Below are positions 47,038 to 57,054 of a stretch of DNA of 64,000 nucleotides, piece after piece (within the stretch, counting starts at the first letter, position 1; every line of letters starts with the position of its first letter). The translations under genes were made by a program, and so were the position numbers. Source of the stretch: Natronobacillus azotifigens (lineage in GTDB: Bacteria > Bacillota > Bacilli > Bacillales > Amphibacillaceae); contig NZ_JAPRAT010000013.1 in assembly GCF_026805325.1 (NCBI RefSeq), positions 1-64,000 of the forward strand, given 5' to 3'. The notes beneath the pieces were generated by a model that saw only the letters and a program-made list of their open reading frames with translations, had not been told where the DNA came from and ran no database searches.

Positions 47038-47051
47038 ATAAAAGCGCTTCA
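47038..47051 (-). promoter_or_regulatory. Candidate cre-like site before dhaL
   Basis: The core AAGCGCTT (plus-strand AAAAGCGCTTC) matches the centre of CcpA sites, but the flanks have two or three mismatches. It lies about 65 bases upstream of dhaL, a sensible place for carbon catabolite control. Confidence 0.35.
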
Positions 47052-47194
47052 ATTTAAACGGATATTCTTTTAGAGCTGTCAGAAATACAACGTATTTTAC
47101 TATTCAAATGATAAACAATTAAGCTAAAATACAAATAAGTGATCAAATGGAAACAATCATTAATTCAAAATTTAAGCTGAAGGAGTGGTTTACG

Positions 47195-48250
47195 ATGTTA
47201 AACGAATGGATCACATCAGCAGACGGTACACTGATTTATCTCTACTATTATGATGTAAAAAATCCAAAAGCAGTCTTACAATTTGCTCATGGAATGGGAG
47301 AACATGCGGGCCGATATCATGATTTTTTCACATTTTTACAGTCAAAAGGGATAAGGGTTGTTGCTAATGATCATCGGGGACATGGTAAAACCGGTGAAAA
47401 AATGGGTGTGATGGGGTTTTATCCCGGAGCAACCGTCCGTAAGACTCCCACTTCAAAACAAGGAGAATCACAAGTTGTTTAAGTGGGAGTAACGGACGCT
47501 ACCACCCCGAATGGTTCAACTAACAATCAGTGGGGGGATATCTAAAAACCCCCACTGATTGAAGTTTCACTTTATGCGGAAAAAGCAGGTTTTGAAACCG
47601 CGGTTGATGACTTGCGGTTGATTCATAATCTTCTCCAGCAGGATCACCCTTATGTTCCTCATATTATGATGGGACATAGTATGGGGTCTTTTCTTGTTCG
47701 TCGGTACATGCAAAAATACTCTGATGATAAGCAAGCGGTGATTTTATCTGGAACAGGTTATCATCGAGGATTGGTTGGTAAAGCTGGCATGATGCTTGCA
47801 AAACTTGAAACGATTATCTTCAGTCCAACACATAAAAGTAAGTTGATGAATAAGTTGAGCTTTGGACAATATCAGAAACATTTTCAGTCTGGAAGCTGGC
47901 TTAGTCGCGATAAAGCAGAAGTTTCCCTATACAATGAAGACCCATTTAGTGGTTTTATTTCTACAAGCCAGTTTTTTGTTGATCTATTATCTGGTATTGA
48001 CACGTTGCATAAACCGTCAGAATTAAAGAAAGTAAATACAAATACCCCCATGCTTTTTATTAGTGGCGCTGAAGATCCTGTAGGCAACTTTACTAACGGA
48101 GTAAAGAAAGCGATTCGTGACTATGAACAAGTTGGCGTTAAAACAATCGATGTGATTTTCTATGAAGACGCTAGACACGAACTGACCTTTGAGAAAAATC
48201 GCGATGAGGTCATTAATGATATCTATAACTGGATCAAAACGGTTTACTAG
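47195..48250 (+). pseudogene. Alpha/beta hydrolase (lysophospholipase-like) broken by a repeat
   Basis: A monoacylglycerol lipase-like serine hydrolase of the S33 family. The first part has LQFAHGMGEHAGRY and VVANDHRGHGKT; the second has the nucleophile motif GHSMGS, ISGAEDPVG (acid) and DARHELTFE (His). A family B repeat inserted after GVMGFY adds 153 bp, keeps the frame but brings a TAA stop at 47480-47482. Removing the repeat and one TTTAT joins GVMGFY to AEKAGFET in frame. ATG 47195 follows AAGGAGTGG. The product is presumably inactive. Confidence 0.9.
47423..47570 (+). repeat. Family B repeat inserted in the lipase gene
   Basis: A complete 148-bp copy between perfect TTTAT duplications at 47418-47422 and 47571-47575. 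It defines the element ends: CCCGGAGCAACC at the left and TTGAAGTTTCAC at the right. Both hairpins are intact, suggesting a recent insertion. Confidence 0.95.
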
Positions 48251-48260
48251 CAGATTAAGC

Positions 48261-48291
48261 GGTGCCTGTCACCGCCCGAATTATGTCGAAT
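48261..48291 (+). repeat. Family A 3'-end repeat after the lipase
   Basis: GGTGCCTGTCACCGCCCG then AATTATGTCGAAT, 10 bases after the stop codon. Confidence 0.9.
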
Positions 48292-48584
48292 GGTAGAGGG
48301 AGCTAACATTTTGAATCCTTCAAAGGCTTAATCAGCGATTGGTGTGAATAAATCAGTGAAATACACCCTAAATACCCTAAAGCACCAATCAACTGATAGA
48401 AGTTTAACATGATGCTAACTTTTCCTTCAACCAAGTTCTTCTCTAGACATCCTCCTTATTTATCCTCGAAATCCTAAACATGCCCTGTAACATTTCTCCA
48501 TCTAAGTAACAGTTCAAATACTAAGAATAATCGCAACTTTTTCCTCACGTTAATTTTTTACCCTTCATGTTAAAAATTCACCCG
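48292..48584. other. Gap upstream of the sugar locus
   Basis: About 290 bases without a gene. It contains CACCAATCAACTGATAGAAG-like traces that may be an old family B fragment, too weak to call. The promoter of the sugar-binding gene is probably just beyond. Confidence 0.35.
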
Positions 48585-48614
48585 TGAATGCGCTTTCTTG
48601 TGTAAGCGTATTCA
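48585..48614 (+). promoter_or_regulatory. Two tandem candidate CcpA (cre) sites
   Basis: TGAATGCGCTTTCT (48585-48598) and TGTAAGCGTATTCA (48601-48614) each differ by one base from the TGWAARCGYTWNCW consensus. They lie about 50-75 bases before the ChvE-like gene, as expected for glucose repression of a sugar transporter. Confidence 0.55.
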
Positions 48615-48662
48615 AATATACTCAAGTTGTAAGACAAAACAAGTTTCGAGAGGGGTTATACC

Positions 48663-49832
48663 ATGTTAAAAAGAAGTAAATTTTTATGGGTATTATTAAT
48701 TGGAGCATTTGTAGGTTTTCTACTTGTAGGTTGTACAGAGGATCCAACATCTAGTGACGGAAACGATAACAATAATACAGGGGAAACGACAGATGAAGGC
48801 GGTAATGGTTCAGGAGAGATTAACGTAGGGATTGTTCTTCCTACACGTGACGAGCCACGTTGGGTTCAAGATGAGCAACGATTTAGAGATGCACTTGCTG
48901 ATTCGGATTATACAACGGAAATTTTATTCAGCCAAGGTTCATCCGCTAACGAACTACAAAACGTTCAAACACTTATTAACCGTGGTATTGACGTATTAAT
49001 TATAAGCCCGCATGATGGCGATGCTGCTGGTGCCGCTGCTAGAGCAGCAAGTGATGAAGGTATTACAGTAATCTCTTATGATCGCTTAATTACAAATACA
49101 GATGCGGTAGATTATTATGTAACATTTGATAGCTTTGCAGTAGGAGAAGCGCAAGGGCAATACTTAATTGACCATGCAGAAGGTACTGGAGTTCCATTAT
49201 ATCTATATGCCGGTGCTTCTTCAGATAACAATGCGTTCTTATTCTTTGAAGGTGCGTGGTCTGTATTACAACCAAAAATTGAAGATGGTACATTTGTGAT
49301 TGCGAACTCAAGTGCTGCCGAAGAATTATCGGATAAAAATGAATTATCTCGCGATGAATTAGGACGTATTTTAGGTCAAGTTACAACAAACTGGGATCCA
49401 AATGAAGCGATCAATAGAGCGCAAACACACCTTACATCAGCATCTGAAGATTTAAAGGGTGATGTTTCGATTCTAGCACCAAACGATGGTACAGCACGTT
49501 CAATCGCTGATATCTTTGGTGGCGATAATGAGATCACAAGCTATGTCATTACTGGTCAAGATGCAGAGATGGCATCGATCCAATACATTATTGATGGTAA
49601 ACAATCCATGACGGTATTCAAAGATGTACGTCTTTTAGTTGAAGATGCAATGGGAATGGCCGTTTCCATTCTTGATGGTAATACACCAGAAACAACTGGA
49701 TCTTATGATAATGGTTCTGTTGATGTAGCAGCAATGCAATCAGAGGTTATCGTAGTGGATCAAGAAAGTGTTCAGGAAGAATTAATTGATTCTGGCTATT
49801 ATGATGCAAGTGATTTTACTGGTTTAGAATAA
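48663..49832 (+). CDS. chvE: ChvE-like sugar-binding lipoprotein
   Basis: 389 residues. Lipobox LVGC, then an acidic Asn-rich linker and a periplasmic-binding fold of the multiple-monosaccharide type. Conserved marks are VGIVLPTRDEPRW, GIDVLIISPHDG, ISYDRLI, YAGASSDNNA, VTTNWDPNEA and ITGQDAEMAS. It delivers sugars such as glucose, galactose, arabinose or xylose to the MmsA/MmsB transporter that follows. CGAGAGGGG lies before ATG 48663. A family B repeat separates it from mmsA. Confidence 0.88.
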   Translation: MLKRSKFLWVLLIGAFVGFLLVGCTEDPTSSDGNDNNNTGETTDEGGNGSGEINVGIVLPTRDEPRWVQDEQRFRDALADSDYTTEILFSQGSSANELQNVQTLINRGIDVLIISPHDGDAAGAAARAASDEGITVISYDRLITNTDAVDYYVTFDSFAVGEAQGQYLIDHAEGTGVPLYLYAGASSDNNAFLFFEGAWSVLQPKIEDGTFVIANSSAAEELSDKNELSRDELGRILGQVTTNWDPNEAINRAQTHLTSASEDLKGDVSILAPNDGTARSIADIFGGDNEITSYVITGQDAEMASIQYIIDGKQSMTVFKDVRLLVEDAMGMAVSILDGNTPETTGSYDNGSVDVAAMQSEVIVVDQESVQEELIDSGYYDASDFTGLE

Positions 49833-49872
49833 ACAAAAAAAACGGAAGTGGCTACGAAATAGTGATCTTTGT

Positions 49873-50042
49873 TCCGAAGCAACCGTCCGTATGACTACCA
49901 CTTCAAAATAACTAGAAAATTAAAGTTGTTTAAGTTGGGGTAACGGACGCTAGTATCTGAATGGTTCAAGAGTTTTAAGCCATCCTTTTGGACTATCAAT
50001 CAGTGGGGAATTATTTGAAACCCCCACTGATTCACTGTATCA
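49873..50042 (+). repeat. Family B repeat between chvE and mmsA, long form
   Basis: About 170 bp, starting TCCGAAGCAACCGTCCGTAT after TTTGT and ending CCCCCACTGATTCACTGTAT. It has the insert AGTTTTAAGCCATCCTTTTG of the long subtype. Its hairpins lie in the intercistronic region, where they could lower transporter expression relative to the binding protein. Confidence 0.8.
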
Positions 50043-50084
50043 CTATTTCGTCCATTTCTAGTGTGCAATGAAGGTGGAGTGATT

Positions 50085-51605
50085 ATGGCGAAAACAATAT
50101 TAGAAATGCATAATATCACGAAAACATTTCCCGGTGTAAAGGCATTAAGCAATGTTAATTTTAAGGTTGAAGAAGGTGAGATTCACTTTCTCGTTGGAGA
50201 AAATGGAGCGGGTAAATCAACCTTGATGAAAGTACTTAGCGGGGTATACCCATATGGGGAATATGATGGCGACATTGTGTATCAAGGTAAGGTGCAACAA
50301 TTTAATAAGATTAATGATAGTGTTGATGTTGGGATTGCAATCATTTACCAAGAACTTGCACTCTTCCCAGATTTACCGGTTTATGAAAATATCTATTTGG
50401 GCAATGAGGTTAAACAGAATGGTGTGATTAATTGGAATCAAACCATCGTCAAAGCGAAAGAAATGTTAAAGAAGGTAAATCTAAAAGTAAATCCTGAGGT
50501 TTTAATTAAAGATTTAGGTGTAGGGAAACAACAATTAATTGAAATTGCAAAGGCATTAAGTAAAGATGTGAAATTGTTGATTTTAGATGAGCCCACAGCT
50601 GCTTTAAATGAAGACGATAGTGAAAATCTATTGGAGTTAATAAAGGAACTAAAGAAACAAGGAATTACGTGTATCATGATTTCTCACAAGTTAAAAGAAG
50701 TTGTCGCAATTGCGGACAAAGCGACGGTCTTGCGTGATGGGGAAACGATTTGTACCCTTGATGCGAAAAAAGGAGAAATTAATGAACGAACGATTATTAA
50801 AAACATGGTTGGTCGTGAAATGAACAATATTTACCCGGAGCGGGAAAATAAGAAAATCGGCGATACCATATTAGAGTTGCACAATTGGTCAGCATATGAT
50901 TCCCAACTTGGTCGTCATGTGGTGAAGGATGCCAATTTGCATTTACGAAAAGGGGAAATAATCGGTATTGCTGGATTGATGGGAGCTGGAAGAACAGAAC
51001 TCGCCCTCAGTATGTTTGGTAATCCGAAACAATATAAATTAACTGGTGATTTAATCGTTAATCAACAAAAGAGAAACTTTAAACACACAAGTGATGCGAT
51101 TAAGGAAGGCATGGCTTATGTGACCGAAGATCGGAAAGGTAATGGTCTATTTTTACTTCAAAATATTACGAATAATGTCTCTGCAGCTAAATTAAAAGGG
51201 ATCGCCAATAGCGGGATCATTAATGATAACGAGGAAATAAAAGTTGCCGAACACTACAAAAAATCGCTCCACATTAAAGCTTCTTCGATTGAACAAATGG
51301 TAGGAAAGTTAAGTGGTGGAAATCAACAAAAAGTATCTTTAGGAAAGTGGTTGTTTGCAGGCCCAAATATATTAATCCTTGACGAACCAACACGGGGGAT
51401 CGATGTTGGTGCAAAGTTCGAAATCTATTCTGTGATGAATGAATTGATTGATCAAGGCTTAAGTATTATCATGATTTCTTCTGAATTAGGTGAAGTTCTA
51501 GGAATGAGTGATCGTGTCTACGTTATGGCCGAAGGAGAAATCAAAGGTGAACTAAGCGGTGAAGAGGCGGACCAAGAAAAGATTATGGAACTTGCAACAC
51601 AATAG
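50085..51605 (+). CDS. mmsA: Multiple-sugar ABC transporter ATPase
   Basis: 506 residues, two ABC domains as in sugar importers of the RbsA/XylG/MmsA type. The first has Walker A GENGAGKST and LLILDEPTAAL. The second has the degenerate Walker A GLMGAGRTE, LSGGNQQKV and LILDEPTRGIDVG. It powers uptake through MmsB. ATG 50085 follows AAGGTGGAG; in-frame upstream codons are unlikely starts. Confidence 0.93.
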   Translation: MAKTILEMHNITKTFPGVKALSNVNFKVEEGEIHFLVGENGAGKSTLMKVLSGVYPYGEYDGDIVYQGKVQQFNKINDSVDVGIAIIYQELALFPDLPVYENIYLGNEVKQNGVINWNQTIVKAKEMLKKVNLKVNPEVLIKDLGVGKQQLIEIAKALSKDVKLLILDEPTAALNEDDSENLLELIKELKKQGITCIMISHKLKEVVAIADKATVLRDGETICTLDAKKGEINERTIIKNMVGREMNNIYPERENKKIGDTILELHNWSAYDSQLGRHVVKDANLHLRKGEIIGIAGLMGAGRTELALSMFGNPKQYKLTGDLIVNQQKRNFKHTSDAIKEGMAYVTEDRKGNGLFLLQNITNNVSAAKLKGIANSGIINDNEEIKVAEHYKKSLHIKASSIEQMVGKLSGGNQQKVSLGKWLFAGPNILILDEPTRGIDVGAKFEIYSVMNELIDQGLSIIMISSELGEVLGMSDRVYVMAEGEIKGELSGEEADQEKIMELATQ

Positions 51606-51616
51606 GAGGCAGAATG

Positions 51617-52792
51617 ATGAAAATTTTGAATGAAGCAAGTACATTAATAAAAGAAAATATACGTGATTATGGGATGTATATCGCTTTATTTGTGATCATG
51701 GTGACCTTTAACATGATGACAAATGGTGTGTTTATGTCTTCAAGAAATATTAGTAACTTACTAGATTCAGCAGGCTATATTGCTGTCCTTGCAGTTGGGA
51801 TGACGCTCGTTATTGTGATTCGTCATATTGACTTATCGGTCGGTTATGTGGCCGGTTTTTTAGGGGCAATTGCAGCAATCTTATTGATGCAGCAAGGTTT
51901 ACCAGTTTATATCGTTATTCCGATCATTTTGCTTTTAGGGATTGTGATTGGTTTAATGAATGGCTTCTTGATTGCTCAGTTGGGTATTCCCGCTTTCGTT
52001 GCTTCACTAGCAGGGATGTTGATTTTTCGAGGGGCTCTTTTGCAAGTAACAGAAGGTACCGGAACGATTATTGTGCAAAATGCTGCTTTTAACGCATTAG
52101 GAAATGGGTTTATCCCATCTCTAGGTCAAATCTTAGATCGTCATCTATTGACCTTGATTGTTGGTGGAATCGGTATAATATTCTATATTTATAGTGAATT
52201 AAGAACACGACATGACAAAATGAAATATAATTTTGAAGTAGTTTCGATAGGGATACTTGCTTTAAAGTTGGCGTTCGTATCAACTATTATTGGTTACATT
52301 ACCTGGGTTCTTGCTGGCTATAATGGCTTTTCATGGACATTGATGATTGTCTTGTTTGTTACGATTGTTTATCACTTCATCTCCAATAGAACAGTACTTG
52401 GTCGTCAAATTTACGCTGTCGGTAGTAATCCCGAAGCAGCACATTTAAGTGGTATTAACGTAAAAAAAGTTACCTACTTAGTCATGGCGTCCATGTCGAT
52501 GTTGGCTGCCTTATCTGGTATTCTTTATACCGCGCGTTTACAGTCTGCAACAACAACTGCAGGTATGTTGTTTGAGCTAGACGCGATTGCTGCAGCATAT
52601 GTTGGTGGTGTGTCTTCTGCTGGTGGTGTTGGTAAAGTTACTGGTGCAATCATTGGTGCGATTGTTATGGCATCCCTAACAAATGGAATGAACTTATTAG
52701 GTGTAGGTATCTCGTATCAATATATGATTCGCGGTGGTGTATTAGCAGGCGCGGTAATCTTTGATGTATTGACACGAAAAAAAGGTAAATAG
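51617..52792 (+). CDS. mmsB: Multiple-sugar ABC transporter permease
   Basis: 391 residues, about ten membrane spans, of the MmsB/XylH permease type. VGMTLVIVIRHIDLSVG, GIPAFVASLAGMLIFRG and AVGSNPEAAHLSGI are family motifs. ATG 51617 is 7 bases from AGGAGG; the ATG 3 bases earlier is too close. It ends the transporter operon and is followed by a hairpin terminator. Confidence 0.93.
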   Translation: MKILNEASTLIKENIRDYGMYIALFVIMVTFNMMTNGVFMSSRNISNLLDSAGYIAVLAVGMTLVIVIRHIDLSVGYVAGFLGAIAAILLMQQGLPVYIVIPIILLLGIVIGLMNGFLIAQLGIPAFVASLAGMLIFRGALLQVTEGTGTIIVQNAAFNALGNGFIPSLGQILDRHLLTLIVGGIGIIFYIYSELRTRHDKMKYNFEVVSIGILALKLAFVSTIIGYITWVLAGYNGFSWTLMIVLFVTIVYHFISNRTVLGRQIYAVGSNPEAAHLSGINVKKVTYLVMASMSMLAALSGILYTARLQSATTTAGMLFELDAIAAAYVGGVSSAGGVGKVTGAIIGAIVMASLTNGMNLLGVGISYQYMIRGGVLAGAVIFDVLTRKKGK

Positions 52793-52794
52793 TA

Positions 52795-52828
52795 GAGGCG
52801 AGGAGTCGGTGGATTCCTCCCTCTTTTT
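52795..52828 (+). terminator. Terminator of the sugar transporter operon
   Basis: GAGGCGAGGA pairs imperfectly with TCCTCCCTC, followed by TTTTTG. It starts just after the mmsB stop. Confidence 0.7.
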
Positions 52829-52850
52829 GTAGTTTAGTAAGAGCTGAAGT

Positions 52851-52950
52851 TAACCGTTCATATGATTTCCTAACCAAAGCGGCAAGAAATGAATTGTTTA
52901 AAGGTACTACACCGGAAGCATCAATTGGTGGGAGAAATGTTTAATGTCAC
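52851..52950 (+). repeat. Family B repeat, decayed
   Basis: TAACCGTTCATATGATTTCC, GAATTGTTTAAAGG and ATCAATTGGTGGGAG keep the order of family B motifs. Both hairpins are lost. Confidence 0.45.
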
Positions 52951-53083
52951 CCAGATGTAATGGGGCTGACCTTTTTTTAAAAAACATTAATCAACAAGTT
53001 CTTAACCAAATGTGAAGCGTTTACAGACTTGTAGGAATAGATATGGTAGAATATTTGTATTCTAGTGGAGTGAGGAGCTTATT

Positions 53084-54070
53084 ATGATGAAAAAATATTT
53101 AACTACGATGTTTATGATTGTTTTTATCGGATTAATTTATTTTACAATAAGCTCATTTGCACGTGTACTAACTTTTGAATGGGAAGAACCCGCTCCGTTG
53201 AACAACATGGCAGAAGAAAAACGTCTTGTTTTGATAACTCAAGATATGGATACTCCGTTCTGGGGTTCCGTTGCTAGTGGGGCTAGGGCTCAAGCGGAAA
53301 GAGAAGGTGCAACAATTGAAGTACTTGGAAATTATGGACAAAACGATGACGATTTTTTGCAAAATTTAGAACTAGCGATTCATGCTAAAGTTGATGGCGT
53401 GATCATTCAAGGCCTTGATACAGAAGCGTTTAAAGAACTAACAAAAATTAAAGCGGCTTTTTATAGCATTCCGGTTATTACTATCGCTCAGGATGTACCC
53501 ATGGAAGAGAGTTTACGTCGAACCTACGTTGGATCGAATCAATATGAAGCTGGACGACTATTAGCAGAACAAATGATACAGGACTTGAATGATCAAGCAG
53601 AAATTGTCCTCTTCTATGATAAGACCCTACCTTTTTTTCAGCGGGAGCGAATTCGAGGAATTGAATCTGTTCTATCAGCTTATGAGGATATTCATGTGAT
53701 AATGGCAGAAACACCGAATCAAACAGATGGAATTATAGAGACTACACAACACGTGTTAAATCAATATCCATCGCTCGAAGCGGTCATCTCTGTTGATGCT
53801 AGTTTAACCGGAGGTGTGGTACAGGAGATTAGTCGGAGACGACAAGTAGATTCTGTTGGGATCTATACTTTTGATGAACATCAAGAGATTGCCCCTTTAT
53901 TAGAAGCAGGGAAAATCAATGCACTCGTTAAGCAAGCACCAGAAGAGATGGGCAGATTAAGTGTGCAATTAATCTTTGAATGGTTGAATGGTGAAACCGT
54001 ACCACTTGATTTTAACGGCTATCATACATCGATTGAGATCGTTATAGGAGAAAAAAATGCGCTCGATTAA
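53084..54070 (+). CDS. Sensory sugar-binding protein
   Basis: 328 residues: an uncleaved-looking N-terminal span (FMIVFIGLIYFTISSFA), then a periplasmic-binding fold (LVLITQDMDTPFWGSVASGA, DGVIIQGLD, YVGSNQYEAG, ISVDASLTGG). There is no lipobox. Genes of this type next to YesM-like kinases act as ligand sensors rather than transport parts. It overlaps the kinase gene by 14 bases. GAGGAG precedes the two adjacent ATG codons. Confidence 0.85.
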   Translation: MMKKYLTTMFMIVFIGLIYFTISSFARVLTFEWEEPAPLNNMAEEKRLVLITQDMDTPFWGSVASGARAQAEREGATIEVLGNYGQNDDDFLQNLELAIHAKVDGVIIQGLDTEAFKELTKIKAAFYSIPVITIAQDVPMEESLRRTYVGSNQYEAGRLLAEQMIQDLNDQAEIVLFYDKTLPFFQRERIRGIESVLSAYEDIHVIMAETPNQTDGIIETTQHVLNQYPSLEAVISVDASLTGGVVQEISRRRQVDSVGIYTFDEHQEIAPLLEAGKINALVKQAPEEMGRLSVQLIFEWLNGETVPLDFNGYHTSIEIVIGEKNALD

Positions 54071-55505
54071 ACAAAAAGTACTGACACTAGCAGTGGTTGT
54101 CGTTTTGATTTTGCTGATCATTTGGACGTCACTTGCTTTTTCTAGTCGGCAAACCCAAAAACAATATAATGTTATTCTTGAGCGTTATTTGGTATTAAAC
54201 GAAGTTAATACAGCAAGCCAACAAGTGATTACAGAATTAAACAATTTTCTAACAAATACAGAGGATGAACAAATACCCCGACTTAATCAATCGTTGCGTA
54301 CGTTAACTTCTTTGGAAGATCAAATATTGACATTAGGTCACCAAGAGAATCAATATCAACTTAACAATTATCTTCATTTAATGGATAGTTTAGTTGAATC
54401 CGTTGAGCGAGCAATCAGCCTTCAACATCAACAGGATTTTGATCAAGCGCGCATTGAATTTACAGATGCGACACGGATTCAGAATTATATTTCAGATACG
54501 ACCTTGTTTTTGCTTGATCAAGAATTAAGAACGTATGATAGTTTTTACCGAAGTATTATTGAACAATCTCGTGAATTAAATCAGTTTGGTATTTGGTTGC
54601 TATTGTTGTTAATATTCACAATGATCGTCGTCACGTATTTGTTTCAACGAAGTATTACCCATCCGATTCATCAATTAACAGAAGCAGCTAACGCACTTTC
54701 GCGAGGTGAACTCGACCAAGAGGTAAAGGTTGACGCGAATGATGAACTTGCTTTTTTAGCAAAAACATTTAATCGTATGCGGCTAAATATTAATCAATTA
54801 ATTACGGAAATTCAACAAACAGCGCAACTCGAAAAGGAACTTCAAGAAAACAAACTATTATTACAAGAAAGTCAATTCAGAAGTTTACAAAGTCAGATTA
54901 ACCCGCACTTTTTATTTAATACCTTAAATACAGTATCAAAGAAAGCATATTTGGAAGGGGCAATGGAGACAAGTGATTTGTTAGTTAATATTGCAGACTT
55001 ATTGCGTTATAACTTAAAAAAGTTGGACCGTTCTGTTACGTTACGTGATGAACTCCGTTTGTTGAGACAATATATCGATATCCAAAAAGCTCGCTTTACG
55101 GATCGATTGATTTATGAAGAGTTGGTCGACGAAACGTTATTAGATACACCGATCCCTGCTCTTACCTTACAACCAATCATTGAAAATGCAGTAATTCATG
55201 CAGTAGAGCCATATGCTAGAGGCGGAACAGTGGCGCTCCGAATTTTTCAAGAAGGAAACAATGTTAGGGTGGAAATCAAAGATGATGGACCTGGAATGAG
55301 TGACGAGAAACAAACAGCATTATTGGAAGGGGAAATTGTTCCGAAAGAAGGTCATTCAACGGGGATTGGTTTTACTAATGTTATTAAACGGCTGCGCTTG
55401 TTTTTGAAAAAAGAAAATGTTGTCTATATTGATAGCAAAGAAATGGTGGGTACGAAGATTAGTTTATTATTGCCGCTGAACAAAGGGGGAGATAGTGATG
55501 ATTAA
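54057..55505 (+). CDS. YesM-type sensor histidine kinase
   Basis: 482 residues. Spans at about 8-28 and 177-197 flank a helical extracytoplasmic domain. A HAMP linker follows (about 198-250), then the His_kinase motif with His284 in INPHFLFNTL. A HATPase domain has the N box (IIENAVIHAVEP) and GPGMSD. It probably reads the state of the binding protein encoded just upstream and phosphorylates the next gene's product. Translation is coupled on both sides by overlaps. Confidence 0.93.
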   Translation: MRSIKQKVLTLAVVVVLILLIIWTSLAFSSRQTQKQYNVILERYLVLNEVNTASQQVITELNNFLTNTEDEQIPRLNQSLRTLTSLEDQILTLGHQENQYQLNNYLHLMDSLVESVERAISLQHQQDFDQARIEFTDATRIQNYISDTTLFLLDQELRTYDSFYRSIIEQSRELNQFGIWLLLLLIFTMIVVTYLFQRSITHPIHQLTEAANALSRGELDQEVKVDANDELAFLAKTFNRMRLNINQLITEIQQTAQLEKELQENKLLLQESQFRSLQSQINPHFLFNTLNTVSKKAYLEGAMETSDLLVNIADLLRYNLKKLDRSVTLRDELRLLRQYIDIQKARFTDRLIYEELVDETLLDTPIPALTLQPIIENAVIHAVEPYARGGTVALRIFQEGNNVRVEIKDDGPGMSDEKQTALLEGEIVPKEGHSTGIGFTNVIKRLRLFLKKENVVYIDSKEMVGTKISLLLPLNKGGDSDD

Positions 55506-57033
55506 ACTGATGATTGTTGATGATGAAGAAGTGGAACGTTTCAGTATGGAACAAATTTTAACCCAGGGTTTTCAAGACATCAACATTCTCCAAGCGAGTA
55601 ACGGTATTTCAGCGATTGAACTTGCGAAGAAAGAAGCACCTGATGTTATTTTAATGGATATTAAAATGCCAGAAATGAATGGGATGGATGCAATTAAGGC
55701 CATTAAAGCTATCCAACCGACCGTTAAGTTTATTATGGTCACTGCTTACGATACGTTTAGTTATGCAAAGGAAGCCATTAAGCTTGGTGCAAAGGACTAT
55801 ATCTTAAAGCCAAGTAAAATCAGTGAGATTCTCTCTACGGTAGGTGAAGTAATTGAACTTGTTGAAAACGAACGGAAGCTGCTAACAATAAAAGAAGAAC
55901 AAATACGCCAGTTTGAACAGTCCAAACGAGTGATGGAACGGGATTTAGTCACGCAATTATTATTCGATCATGTGCATGATGTTCATGTATCTATGTTATT
56001 GGAATTACTAAATTTAGATGCTCCGGAGGAACTGTTTGTTTTTTTAGTGGTACTGGAAGAAGATGCGAGTGAACATTATCAAACGATTGTTGAACAAGTA
56101 AAAGCAATGGACAGGGTGTTTATTGGTTCTTTATATAAAAAACAATTACCGGTCATCGTATTTAGAAATGACCAATCCTATCGTGCACAGATGATGAGAA
56201 TTGCTAAAGAACTTAAACGTTTATTTGAAAGCAAACTAAACGTCCATGCGATGATAGGTGTTGGAGGCGTTTTTCAACAGATCGATCAAACAAAACAATC
56301 TTATCGGGAAGCGTTAATTAGTGCGATGCGAGCGCAACGTAACTATCAAGTCCTGTTTCATCATGATCTTCCGAAAAGTGAGCAGCACTGTGAGAAAGTG
56401 TTTGATGATTACATTTCAGAACGTTTTTTTGATCAAGTTAGCTTAGGAAAGTGGGAAGAAATTAAAGAAGAGTTGACGAAGGTTATCGACTGTTATGAGA
56501 CGGAACTCATGCCCCTTAATGAAGTGGAAAAACGTTTATTACAGCTTTTTTGGGTAATGGGCCGGACTTTAGAAGAGATGAATGTAGAGATTGATTGGGA
56601 GAAATATAGTTTTTCCAGTGATGATTATCAAACATTGGTGCAAGAAGTTCAATTGTACTTTGATCACTTGAATCGTGAGTATAAGAACTATTATCGGGAA
56701 AATGAAGTCGACAGCATGAAGAAAATTAAGCATTATATTATGCAACACTCAGATGAGGATATCTCGTTGGAACGTTTGAGTGAGCAAGTTCAATTAAGCC
56801 CAATCTATATTAGTAAAATGTTTAAAGAACGTCTCGGTATAAATTATATTGATTTTTTAACAGAATGTAGAATCAATAAAGCGAAACAATTACTGTCAGA
56901 AACCGAGTTAAGTATTAAATCGATCGCACTTGAGACGGGGTATCAAGATCCAAATTATTTTGGAAAAGTGTTTAAAAAGTTTACTGGTCTAACACCGAAA
57001 AAATATCGGGAAGCACTAATTCATAAACGGTAA
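55498..57033 (+). CDS. YesN-type response regulator
   Basis: 511 residues. Receiver domain at 1-120 with Asp54 (VILMDIKMPEM) and the DDE acidic cluster at 8-10. A long linker domain follows, and an AraC-type helix-turn-helix pair at about 405-511 (ISLERLSEQVQLSPIYISKM, GYQDPNYFGKVFKK). It likely controls the neighbouring sugar transport genes. ATG 55498 is preceded by GGGGGAG and lies inside the end of the kinase gene. Confidence 0.93.
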   Translation: MIKLMIVDDEEVERFSMEQILTQGFQDINILQASNGISAIELAKKEAPDVILMDIKMPEMNGMDAIKAIKAIQPTVKFIMVTAYDTFSYAKEAIKLGAKDYILKPSKISEILSTVGEVIELVENERKLLTIKEEQIRQFEQSKRVMERDLVTQLLFDHVHDVHVSMLLELLNLDAPEELFVFLVVLEEDASEHYQTIVEQVKAMDRVFIGSLYKKQLPVIVFRNDQSYRAQMMRIAKELKRLFESKLNVHAMIGVGGVFQQIDQTKQSYREALISAMRAQRNYQVLFHHDLPKSEQHCEKVFDDYISERFFDQVSLGKWEEIKEELTKVIDCYETELMPLNEVEKRLLQLFWVMGRTLEEMNVEIDWEKYSFSSDDYQTLVQEVQLYFDHLNREYKNYYRENEVDSMKKIKHYIMQHSDEDISLERLSEQVQLSPIYISKMFKERLGINYIDFLTECRINKAKQLLSETELSIKSIALETGYQDPNYFGKVFKKFTGLTPKKYREALIHKR

Positions 57034-57054
57034 TTTTACTGTCTCATCGATTTT

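Noticed and set aside
52665..52877. Minus-strand frame across the mmsB end and terminator
   Set aside because: Reads through a terminator hairpin and antisense to mmsB; no support.
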